From UBA3478 sp964217345 (lineage in GTDB: Bacteria; Bacteroidota; Bacteroidia; Flavobacteriales; Flavobacteriaceae), in NCBI GenBank assembly GCA_964217345.1, contig CAXPJI010000026.1, positions 1 through 64,000 on the forward strand: 64,000 nt of DNA, read 5' to 3'. A program made the translations under genes and the position numbers. A model generated the notes under the pieces. That model saw only the letters and a list, made by a program, of their open reading frames with translations, ran no database searches and was not told where the DNA came from. Numbering within the stretch: position 1 is the first letter of the stretch; every line of letters starts with the position of its first letter. This document shows positions 43,433 through 51,225 of this stretch, in pieces.

Positions 43433-44851
43433 TTATTTCGAAGGCATCGTCGACGGACACACATAGTCTGTCAACTTTATTTCAGCTGCTTCGATAGCTT
43501 TAAATCCACCGGTAATATCAACGAAGTTATGGATCCCTCTGCTCTTTAAAATCGATCCTGCAATTACCGAACGGTATCCTCCAGCACAGTGGACGAAGAA
43601 CGACTTATTTTCAGGAAATTCACCCAAGTGGTCGTTGAGGTAATCTAGTGGGGTATTCTTGGCATTAGGTATACGGTGTGCATAGAACTCTGTATCCTTA
43701 CGAACATCAAAAACTTCAGTGTCGTTAGATGCTAGTTTTGACTTTAAGTCCTCAGCAGATATGGTATCAATGGTGTCGAAGTCTTTACCTGCATTTTTCC
43801 AAGACTTGAAACTTCCTTCTAGATACCCTAGAGCATTATCAAAACCTACACGTGCTAAACGAGTAATAGTCTCTTCTTCGCGCCCCTCTGGAGTAACCAG
43901 TAATAAGGGTTGCTCGACATCAGCAATTAGGGCTCCTACCCATGGGGCAAAACTACCGTCTAAACCGATGAAAATAGAGCGTGGGATGTGTCCTTTTACG
44001 AAATCATCTTGATGACGAACATCTATTACAAGTGCGCCAGTTTGATTAGCAACATCCTCAAAAGCCTCGGGGCTTAAAGGAGTCGATCCCCTTTCTAAGA
44101 CTTCGTCGAAGTGATCGTATCCTTCCTTGTTCATCTTCACATTTAATGGGAAGTATTGAGGTGGAGGCATCAGACCGTCGGTAACTTCTTTTACAAACTC
44201 TGCCTTAGTCATGTCTACGCGTAGTGCATAATTCATTTTTTTCTGATTTCCTAAGGTGTCAACGGTCTCTTTCATCATGTTCTTACCACAAGCTGAGCCG
44301 GCTCCGTGACCGGGATAAACAGTGATTTCATCTGAAAGAGGCATGATCTTAGTTCTCAAACTATCAAAAAGTGTCTCAGCTAATTGTTCTTGCGTCATAT
44401 CAGCTGCTTTTTGAGCTAAGTCAGGGCGTCCAACATCTCCTAAGAATAATGTATCCCCACTAAAAATAGCATGATCTTTACCGTTAGCATCTCTCAGTAA
44501 ATAGGTAGTAGACTCCATGGTGTGACCCGGTGTGTGAAGTACGACGATGGTAACTTCTCCTAACTTGAATTTTTGACCATCTTTAGCGATAATAGCATCA
44601 AAACTAGGGTTGGCATTCGGTCCATAAATAATTGGCGCACCTGATTCTTTGGCTAAACTTAAGTGTCCACTCACGAAGTCTGCGTGAAAGTGAGTTTCAA
44701 AAATGTACTTAATTTTAGCATTAGCCTCTTTAGCCTTTTCTAGATAAGGTTTTACTTCTCTTAAAGGATCGATAATGGCTACCTCTCCTTGGCTTTCAAT
44801 GTAGTAAGCTCCTTGAGCTAAACATCCGGTATAAATTTGTTCTATTTTCAT
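43433..44851 (-). CDS. Persulfide dioxygenase (ETHE1-like) fused to two rhodanese domains
   Basis: From the ATG at 44851 the protein has 472 residues; an earlier start at 44875 would fall on the promoter -7 box. Residues 1-240 are a metallo-beta-lactamase fold with H54, H56, D58, the HTPGH loop, FSGDTLF and YPGHGAGSACG, as in ETHE1-type persulfide dioxygenases using one iron. Residues about 262-355 are a rhodanese fold whose loop reads VTPEGREEE, with no cysteine, so it is inactive. Residues 363-455 are a second rhodanese with active C422 (HCAGGYRS). The enzyme oxidises glutathione-type persulfide made by SQR to sulfite and can then form thiosulfate. Confidence 0.93.
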   Translation of the reverse strand: MKIEQIYTGCLAQGAYYIESQGEVAIIDPLREVKPYLEKAKEANAKIKYIFETHFHADFVSGHLSLAKESGAPIIYGPNANPSFDAIIAKDGQKFKLGEVTIVVLHTPGHTMESTTYLLRDANGKDHAIFSGDTLFLGDVGRPDLAQKAADMTQEQLAETLFDSLRTKIMPLSDEITVYPGHGAGSACGKNMMKETVDTLGNQKKMNYALRVDMTKAEFVKEVTDGLMPPPQYFPLNVKMNKEGYDHFDEVLERGSTPLSPEAFEDVANQTGALVIDVRHQDDFVKGHIPRSIFIGLDGSFAPWVGALIADVEQPLLLVTPEGREEETITRLARVGFDNALGYLEGSFKSWKNAGKDFDTIDTISAEDLKSKLASNDTEVFDVRKDTEFYAHRIPNAKNTPLDYLNDHLGEFPENKSFFVHCAGGYRSVIAGSILKSRGIHNFVDITGGFKAIEAAEIKLTDYVCPSTMPSK

Positions 44852-44872
44852 GTCGCGTACTTTTAAGTAGGT

Positions 44873-44916
44873 CAAAGTTAACAGCAGTATTTTTAATGCA
44901 GAGTTACCTAAGTTAC
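44873..44916 (-). promoter_or_regulatory. Persulfide dioxygenase promoter with predicted Crp/Fnr-type operator
   Basis: Read on the minus strand, GTAACTTAGGTAAC (44916-44903) precedes the perfect -7 box TAACTTTG (44880-44873) by 22 bases. The ATG is 22 bases further downstream. The operator centre is about 40 bases from the predicted start. Confidence 0.7.
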
Positions 44917-44922
44917 AAAAGT

Positions 44923-46656
44923 CTATTCTTTTGATTCTAAGGCTATTCTTCTAGAATACTCATCGATTTTATTCTCATCTCCTTTAATAAATAAAAAGGC
45001 GTCGTGTGCATTATCAAAGAAGGACTGCTTCCCTATTAGATCAACGATTTCACTTCTTTTTAAAATGTCTCTAATCGGCCCGATAGGTCCTGATATGGTA
45101 ACCTTAATTCCTCTTTCTTCGAACTGGCTGAAAAGTTGTCTTAGCATGTGAGCAGCAGTGGAGTCGATATAATTAATCGCTTCTACCGATAAAACAATTC
45201 CTTTTAATTCGCTGCCATGTGACTCTATTGCCTGAGTAAGCTCAGTTTTGAAATAATCCTTATTTCCGAAATATAACTGGCCATCGAATCGAAAGAAAAG
45301 CACTTCTGGGTCGATGCTAACCTCTTTGTCAAATCGTTTCACATTTCGATAATGGGTAGAGTCTTTTATCCTTCCTAGAATTGCATAGTGAGGTTGTGAT
45401 GTTCTATAAATCATTAGGCCTAGTGAGATTAGTACCCCTAGGATGATACCTTCAGTAATACCAATAGTTAGCGTAGTCAGAAAAGTAATTACGAGTACAG
45501 CAAATTCGTCCTTTCTTTTTCTAAAGAGTCGAACAGGGTAGGCAAAATCAATCAGTCCGAAAACAGCTACCATGATAATGGCGGCAAGTACAGTTTTGGG
45601 TAGATGATAAAAAAGTGGAGTTAAGAATAGTAGCGTTAGCCCAACAATTATCGCACTAATGATCGAGGCAAGCGGTGTAGATGCACCAGCTTGGTCGTTT
45701 ACTGCGGTTCTCGAGAATCCTCCAGTAACAGGGTACGATTGAAAAATAGACCCTACTACATTAGCCATACCGATCGCGATAAGTTCTTGATTCGGCCTCA
45801 CCTCTTGAAGTCCCTTACGTTCTTCTATTGCCTTTGCTACTGAAATGGCCTCCATAAATGCGATAAGTGCTAGAGTAACTGCTATAGGAGTTAGATCGTT
45901 TAAGCGATCCAAAGATAATTCTGGCAACCCAACCTTTGGTAGACCTGAAGGAACCTCCTTAACGATATTAAGTCCATATTCGCTGAGGTTGAAAGCATAG
46001 GTGATCACAATTCCGAGGATAGTTACCACTAAAGCTGCTGGAATCTTAGGAGCCCATCTCTTGAATGCTTTAATAATTAGAATAGCCGCAACGCCCAGGA
46101 CGATAGCATAGATATTGATCTGATCGAGTACTTCAATGGTGTTCCCTAATAGAATATGAATTTGATTGCTGTTTTCTATAGGTGCTCCTAGTAAATGCTT
46201 TAATTGACTAAGCCCGATGATTAAGGCAGCTGCAGAGGTAAACCCACTAATAACAGGTTTTGATAAGAAATTCACTAAAAATCCCATCTTTACCATACCT
46301 AGCAAGAACTGAATACTTCCCATGAAAAGGGCAAGAAAAATAGCCATTGAAGTGTATTCTTCAATTCCACTAAGTGAAAGCGCTCCTAAGCCCGCTGCTA
46401 CTAGTAGTGAATCCATTGCTACAGGAGCTACGCTAAGCTGTCTAGAAGTTCCTAGGAGTGCATAGATTACTTGTGGAATCAAGGAGGCGTATAAACCAAA
46501 AACCGGAGGTAGACCGGCGAGCATGGCGTAAGCCATTCCTTGCGGAATAAGCATGATTCCCACAGTTAATCCTGCCGAAAGATCACCTGAAAGATGTGCT
46601 TTTTTATAATTAGGCAACCATTGAAGGATTGGAATAAACTGAAGGAAAGATTTCAT
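44923..46656 (-). CDS. SulP (SLC26) family anion permease with STAS domain
   Basis: A 577-residue protein with about 12-14 membrane segments, including the SulP signature PQGMAYAMLAGLPPVFGLYAS, and a C-terminal STAS domain from about residue 450 (VLSVEAINYIDSTAAHML). SulP proteins move sulfate, bicarbonate or other anions. In this context export of sulfite/sulfate made by persulfide oxidation, or sulfate uptake, is plausible. It starts 3 bases after the regulator gene, so the two are co-transcribed. Confidence 0.92.
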   Translation of the reverse strand: MKSFLQFIPILQWLPNYKKAHLSGDLSAGLTVGIMLIPQGMAYAMLAGLPPVFGLYASLIPQVIYALLGTSRQLSVAPVAMDSLLVAAGLGALSLSGIEEYTSMAIFLALFMGSIQFLLGMVKMGFLVNFLSKPVISGFTSAAALIIGLSQLKHLLGAPIENSNQIHILLGNTIEVLDQINIYAIVLGVAAILIIKAFKRWAPKIPAALVVTILGIVITYAFNLSEYGLNIVKEVPSGLPKVGLPELSLDRLNDLTPIAVTLALIAFMEAISVAKAIEERKGLQEVRPNQELIAIGMANVVGSIFQSYPVTGGFSRTAVNDQAGASTPLASIISAIIVGLTLLFLTPLFYHLPKTVLAAIIMVAVFGLIDFAYPVRLFRKRKDEFAVLVITFLTTLTIGITEGIILGVLISLGLMIYRTSQPHYAILGRIKDSTHYRNVKRFDKEVSIDPEVLFFRFDGQLYFGNKDYFKTELTQAIESHGSELKGIVLSVEAINYIDSTAAHMLRQLFSQFEERGIKVTISGPIGPIRDILKRSEIVDLIGKQSFFDNAHDAFLFIKGDENKIDEYSRRIALESKE

Positions 46657-46659
46657 TAC

Positions 46660-47292
46660 TTAAAGATCAAGAAGTTCAATATGGTTTCTATGCAGCTTTA
46701 TATGACCAAGGTTCTCTAATTTTTTAAGTAACCTTGAGATTACCACTCGAGAACTATGAAGCTCATCTGCGATTTCTTTATGAGTATGGTGAATACTGTT
46801 TTCATCGTTGATTCGACCCTTTTCTTTGAGGTACTCAATGAGTCTTTCATCTAATCGTTCAAATGCTACTTTTTCAAGACTAGATAGCATCTCCTCGAGA
46901 CGGTTTTGATAACTCGCAAAGATGAAACTTCTCCATCTCGGATATCTACCTATCCACTCCTCTAATTTTTGATTAGGAATCACGATTAAAAGAGTGTCAA
47001 CTTCAGCTATCGCTTTAATGGTACTTCTTTTTTGTTCGGTGCAGCAGGCCATAGACATGGAACAAGTATTTCCTTCTTCGACATAGTAAAGAAGAAGTTC
47101 TTCTCCGTCGTCATACTCACGAATTACTTTAATGGCTCCTGAGATTAAAAGGGGAATACTTTTAATATACTCTCCCGGTCTGATGATCTCGGTTCCTGCC
47201 TGTATTCGTCTGTAGGTGCCCACTTGGTTGATCTCTTGAAGTAGAGAAGCTTCGAGAAGTGATCCATAAACAGATTGAAGATCGGTAAGCAT
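46660..47292 (-). CDS. Crp/Fnr family regulator with a cysteine cluster, predicted regulator of the sulfide genes
   Basis: A 210-residue protein. Residues 20-120 form a cyclic-nucleotide-like sensor domain, and a C-terminal winged helix carries HKEIADELHSSRVVISRLL as the recognition region. The sensor has C77, C83 and C84 in TCSMSMACC, instead of the N-terminal Fe-S cysteines of FNR. Arg/Ser residues typical of a cAMP pocket are not obvious. Its own promoter and three neighbouring sulfur promoters share one inverted repeat, so it probably activates them and itself. Persulfide sensing by the cysteines is inferred, not shown. Confidence 0.82.
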   Translation of the reverse strand: MLTDLQSVYGSLLEASLLQEINQVGTYRRIQAGTEIIRPGEYIKSIPLLISGAIKVIREYDDGEELLLYYVEEGNTCSMSMACCTEQKRSTIKAIAEVDTLLIVIPNQKLEEWIGRYPRWRSFIFASYQNRLEEMLSSLEKVAFERLDERLIEYLKEKGRINDENSIHHTHKEIADELHSSRVVISRLLKKLENLGHIKLHRNHIELLDL

Positions 47293-47345
47293 GTTTTTTA
47301 TTGAATAGGTGTTCTTTCAAAAATAGGTTAAAATCAAAAGTGGTT

Positions 47346-47389
47346 CAAAGGTAGCATTAGCGAACATCCTTATTAGTAACCTATGTTAC
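47346..47389 (-). promoter_or_regulatory. Regulator-sulP promoter with predicted Crp/Fnr-type operator (autoregulation)
   Basis: Read on the minus strand, GTAACATAGGTTAC (47389-47376) precedes the perfect -7 box TACCTTTG (47353-47346) by 22 bases. On the plus strand TATCTTTA (47392-47399, one mismatch) could serve the divergent photolyase-like gene, in which case the same operator would overlap its promoter spacer and might repress it. Confidence 0.7.
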
Positions 47390-47407
47390 ATTATCTTTAG
47401 ACTAGCT

Positions 47408-48892
47408 ATGAGAAAGAACAGACCAAAGGTTGCTTTAGTTTGGTTAAAACGTGATTTGCGTTGGGAAGATCATGAGCCGATTTCAGCGGCAATTGATTCG
47501 GGCTATCCTGTAATTATATGGTATAATTTCGAACCGATATTGCTTAGTGATAAACACTATAGCGCAAGACACTGGCACTTCATTTCTGAGAGTTTGAAAG
47601 ACTTTGATGGTTTTTTAAAATCGGTGGATGCCCGTGTGTTACAGATGTATGGCTCAGTTTCAGATAACTTCATTCGGCTCAGCGAAATCTTTGAAATAAC
47701 TAGTGTTTATAGTTATCGAGAAACGGGTTTAAAAATCACTTTCGATCGAGACAAAAGGTTTTCCAGGATACTAGCACAAGAAAATATCCTATGGCTAGAG
47801 TTCAACACGAATGGGGTAGAGCGTGGTCTCAAACATCGATTGGGTTGGAGAGATCGGTGGGAGGCTTTCATGGAATCTTCGATATCACATCCATTATGGT
47901 CAAAAAAATCTGTCGTTAGCAGCACGATGCTTTCTCAAGTAGAGAACAAAATGAACCTCTTAACACTGCCTGAAGACCGGTCTATCGATCGCCAAAAGGG
48001 CGGAAGAAATATGGGATTGCGCTATTTGAACAGCTTTTTAAACGAGCGCTACAAAAATTACAATAAACATATTTCTAAGCCGTTAGATTCTCGAATTAGC
48101 TGCAGTAGACTATCTCCATATATCGCCTTTGGATGTTTATCTGTTAAAGAGGTGTTTCAAGCTACGGGAAGGGTGTATGGGGATGCCAAGCCGAAAAGAT
48201 CGTTATCGTCATTTCGATCAAGGCTCCGCTGGCAGGCTCATTTTATTCAAAAATTTGAGATGGAAGATCGAATAGAGTTTGAGCCGGTAAACCGAGGATA
48301 TCTCACCTTGAATAAAACAATCAATCCCAGTTTCTTAGAGGCTTGGGAAAAAGGGTTAACCGGGGTGCCACTTGTAGATGCGGCGATGCGATGCCTTAAT
48401 GCAACAGGATATCTGAATTTTAGAATGCGTGCACTTCTAGTTTCTTTTGCTACTCACCATCTTTGGCTGCCCTGGCAAGTGATTAGTCCACATTTGGCGC
48501 GACAGTTTTTAGATTTCGAACCCGGAATTCATTATCCGCAACTACAAATGCAAGCAGGCGAAACAGGGATTAACCAGATTCGAATTTATAGCCCATTATC
48601 GAATAGTGTGAAGCATGATCCGGACGCAGTTTTCATTTTAAAGTGGGTCCCTGAACTAGCTAAGTTGCCTCAAGCTTTGGTTCACAATCCTGCAGCACTT
48701 ACTTTGATGGATGAGATATTTTACGACTTCAGAAAGGGAATCAATTATCCAAACCCTATCGTAGATTTAGATCAGGCGAGAAAAGAAGCTAGTGAAAAGC
48801 TTTACCGTCTTCAAAAAGAAATTTCAGTTGTTTCTGACGCAAAGCGAGTACTGAGTAAACACACCTTACCTAATCGTGATGCGTTCAGTTAA
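47408..48892 (+). CDS. Cryptochrome/photolyase family flavoprotein (FAD-binding)
   Basis: A 494-residue protein. The N-terminal photolyase alpha/beta domain is clear (LVWLKRDLRWEDH, AARHWHF-type start of helices). The C-terminal helical FAD domain has SRLSPYIAFGCLS, LRWQAHFIQKFEME and LVDAAMRCLNATGYLNFRMR. The stretch where class I photolyases have WQW and a RIFNP loop reads LQMQAGETGINQIRIYSP, so at least one usual tryptophan is replaced. Repair of UV dimers is therefore not assured; this Bacteroidota branch is often simply labelled photolyase. It diverges from the sulfur regulator. Confidence 0.85.
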   Translation: MRKNRPKVALVWLKRDLRWEDHEPISAAIDSGYPVIIWYNFEPILLSDKHYSARHWHFISESLKDFDGFLKSVDARVLQMYGSVSDNFIRLSEIFEITSVYSYRETGLKITFDRDKRFSRILAQENILWLEFNTNGVERGLKHRLGWRDRWEAFMESSISHPLWSKKSVVSSTMLSQVENKMNLLTLPEDRSIDRQKGGRNMGLRYLNSFLNERYKNYNKHISKPLDSRISCSRLSPYIAFGCLSVKEVFQATGRVYGDAKPKRSLSSFRSRLRWQAHFIQKFEMEDRIEFEPVNRGYLTLNKTINPSFLEAWEKGLTGVPLVDAAMRCLNATGYLNFRMRALLVSFATHHLWLPWQVISPHLARQFLDFEPGIHYPQLQMQAGETGINQIRIYSPLSNSVKHDPDAVFILKWVPELAKLPQALVHNPAALTLMDEIFYDFRKGINYPNPIVDLDQARKEASEKLYRLQKEISVVSDAKRVLSKHTLPNRDAFS

Positions 48893-48896
48893 CTCC

Positions 48897-49781
48897 TCAG
48901 AATTTGAGTTGATGGTTTTGATCCCATAACCCCCAATAAGCTCCTACACTTCCTTCTGCACTTACCTTCCATGATTCATCAAAAGATGAAAAATAAAACA
49001 TCGGTATATCCTCATCTTTTGACCACGAAATTGCATCAATAAAGTACTTGAGCGCATTGTTGTATCCAGGAACTGCTGCTCCGAGAGATTCGCCCTGACT
49101 AGGCCATCCAGTTTCTGTAATAATAACCGGTTTGCCCGCCGCTGCTCGTTGAGCTTGCTGGTACATTTGTTTCATGTAGATGAGTGAATAATCAATACTA
49201 CAACCCTCCCAGTAGGGGTAGCAATTGGCAAGTATGACGTCGCAAGCCTCTGCTATTTTCGGATAGTCGGTGAATTCATAATAGGCATCTACGTATCCGA
49301 CGGGAATTCCTTCGATTTTCTGTTTAACTTGATGAATGTAATCGATTAATTGTTCTTCTGAGAGTTCCTCGCGATACATAACCTCGTTACCGACAGCGGC
49401 TATATCTACATACCCTGAGTTACATAGATCGATGAGTCCTTGTAGTTCCTCCTCGTTTTTTTCGAGATCTTCACCTAGCCATGCCCCAACAAGCGTCTTG
49501 AAGCCATACTCCTTGGCTAATTTAGGTATGGTCTCGTTTTGGTCAGTGCAAGAAAAGGTTCTGATCCACTGAGTGTAAGGTCTCAATAACTCGAGCTTTC
49601 GGCGTATTTGTTCTTCTGAAATAGGATCTCCGGGCTTCTGTGACCCCTCATAGGGACTAAAACAGATTCCATGCATTCCAGATTCTAAAAGATCGCGACT
49701 TGAAGTTTTAAGATCTTCTTGATTCAGATACTTAACATCTACTCCTAGTAAGGATTGTATTTTATCTCTTCTAATTGACAT
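48897..49781 (-). CDS. Glycoside hydrolase family 17 beta-1,3-glucanase-like, probably cytoplasmic
   Basis: A 294-residue (beta/alpha)8 protein of GH17. The acid/base is E133 in AVGNEV and the nucleophile is E223 in ITETGWPS. It has no signal peptide and no lipobox, unlike the two lipoprotein glycosidases upstream. It probably acts on short laminarin oligosaccharides in the cytoplasm after import. It follows the MFS gene by 3 bases. Transglycosylation is also possible, as some GH17 enzymes do this. Confidence 0.88.
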   Translation of the reverse strand: MSIRRDKIQSLLGVDVKYLNQEDLKTSSRDLLESGMHGICFSPYEGSQKPGDPISEEQIRRKLELLRPYTQWIRTFSCTDQNETIPKLAKEYGFKTLVGAWLGEDLEKNEEELQGLIDLCNSGYVDIAAVGNEVMYREELSEEQLIDYIHQVKQKIEGIPVGYVDAYYEFTDYPKIAEACDVILANCYPYWEGCSIDYSLIYMKQMYQQAQRAAAGKPVIITETGWPSQGESLGAAVPGYNNALKYFIDAISWSKDEDIPMFYFSSFDESWKVSAEGSVGAYWGLWDQNHQLKF

Positions 49782-49784
49782 GGT

Positions 49785-51206
49785 TTATTCTCCTTTTTTA
49801 GCGCTAAGTTCTTTTTTGATTTGGGCTGCTTTTTCCTCAGTGATGTCGTAGTTTTTCATGATTAGGATGGCACCAATGACTCCTGCGATAGGTAGAAGCG
49901 TGTAAAACATTCGCATTCCTGTTATTGAAGATTCGGTTACATTTTCAGCGTTGAAGCCTACTGCTGATAAAAAGAATCCGCCTAAAAGCGCAGCGATACC
50001 GAAGCCTAATTTTACCATCCACCAGTAAACAGCTCCTAGAATACCTTCTCTTCGCTTACCGGTATTTAGTTCATCAAGATCGCAAACGTCTGCGGTCATG
50101 CTCATCATAATGGTGAATAAACTTCCGATTCCAAAAGAATGAAAGGGGAGTGCGAAGAGGAATAGATAGGGTTTGCCAGGTACAAATAAGAACCAGAATA
50201 GAATGTATCCGACAATTGATATCAGTTGCGAGATGATAAAGGCTTTTTTCTTTCCGAGCTTCTTCGACATTTTAGTAACAATGGGTATGACTAAGAATGT
50301 TGTAATCAGCGCTCCTACAGAACCGTGCATCGCTGGCCAGGTACCTGCGCTTGCTGGGTCGCTGTTGAACAAGTAATGCACAATAATCAAAAAGGTATAA
50401 GCAGCGATTACATTAAATGAATTAAAAATCAAAAAGGTGGCAGATGCAATCTGTCTGAATTGCTTGATTTTAAAGGCTTCAAAGGCGGATGCGAAAATAC
50501 CTCGGACACTTTTGATAATATTCATTGCCTTGATAGGTTGAAAATCGGTTCTGTCTAGGGTAGATGTAGTCTTTATAAATAATGCAGGTATAGCTGCAAA
50601 AAGAGTACAAGGAATTGCCACCCATATCGAAAGCTCTCTTACCCCTTGGTCGGCTCCTTCTGGAAACCAACTTGGGTCATATAAAACCACCCAGAACCAT
50701 GGAGCTATCACCCAAGCCCATTGTCCGATAAATTGTGCGATAGCCATGATCTCTGTACGTTCATGAAAATCTTCACTAATCTCATAACCCATAGCTACAT
50801 AGGGTACACTAAAAATGGTGAGCCCTAGGTAAAACACCAGTGACCAGGATAGAAAATAAATAAAGTTAAAAACCACGCCATCATCTTTGTGAAGCTGCCA
50901 CATGAAAATGTAAGCTAATCCCATAATGAGAGCTCCGATGAGCACGTATAATCTTCGACGTCCCCATTTTGATCGGGTATTGTCTGAGATATACCCCATG
51001 ATAGGGTCTGTGATTGCATCAAATATTCTAGGCACAAATTGGATGATACCCCATAGAAGGGCAGCGAATCCTAGATCCTGTACTAATACGATGATGAAAA
51101 CACCCAAGGCTGCGGGGAACATCTGGTTGGCGAGCATTCCAAAGCCAAATGCGATTTTTTGTCCCATTGAAACGCTAGATGCTCCGTTTGAATTTTGATT
51201 ACTCAT
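49785..51206 (-). CDS. GPH-family (MelB-like) MFS sugar:cation symporter
   Basis: From the ATG at 51206 the protein has 473 residues; the longer frame to 51263 overlaps the upstream gene's 3' end. About 12 membrane segments are visible. The GPH signature appears as DAITDPIMGYISDNTRSKWGRRR. It likely imports laminari-oligosaccharides into the cytoplasm. It lies between the GH2-like lipoprotein and the cytoplasmic GH17 in one operon. Confidence 0.9.
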   Translation of the reverse strand: MSNQNSNGASSVSMGQKIAFGFGMLANQMFPAALGVFIIVLVQDLGFAALLWGIIQFVPRIFDAITDPIMGYISDNTRSKWGRRRLYVLIGALIMGLAYIFMWQLHKDDGVVFNFIYFLSWSLVFYLGLTIFSVPYVAMGYEISEDFHERTEIMAIAQFIGQWAWVIAPWFWVVLYDPSWFPEGADQGVRELSIWVAIPCTLFAAIPALFIKTTSTLDRTDFQPIKAMNIIKSVRGIFASAFEAFKIKQFRQIASATFLIFNSFNVIAAYTFLIIVHYLFNSDPASAGTWPAMHGSVGALITTFLVIPIVTKMSKKLGKKKAFIISQLISIVGYILFWFLFVPGKPYLFLFALPFHSFGIGSLFTIMMSMTADVCDLDELNTGKRREGILGAVYWWMVKLGFGIAALLGGFFLSAVGFNAENVTESSITGMRMFYTLLPIAGVIGAILIMKNYDITEEKAAQIKKELSAKKGE

Positions 51207-51225
51207 ATCGTTAATTGTTTGGTTT

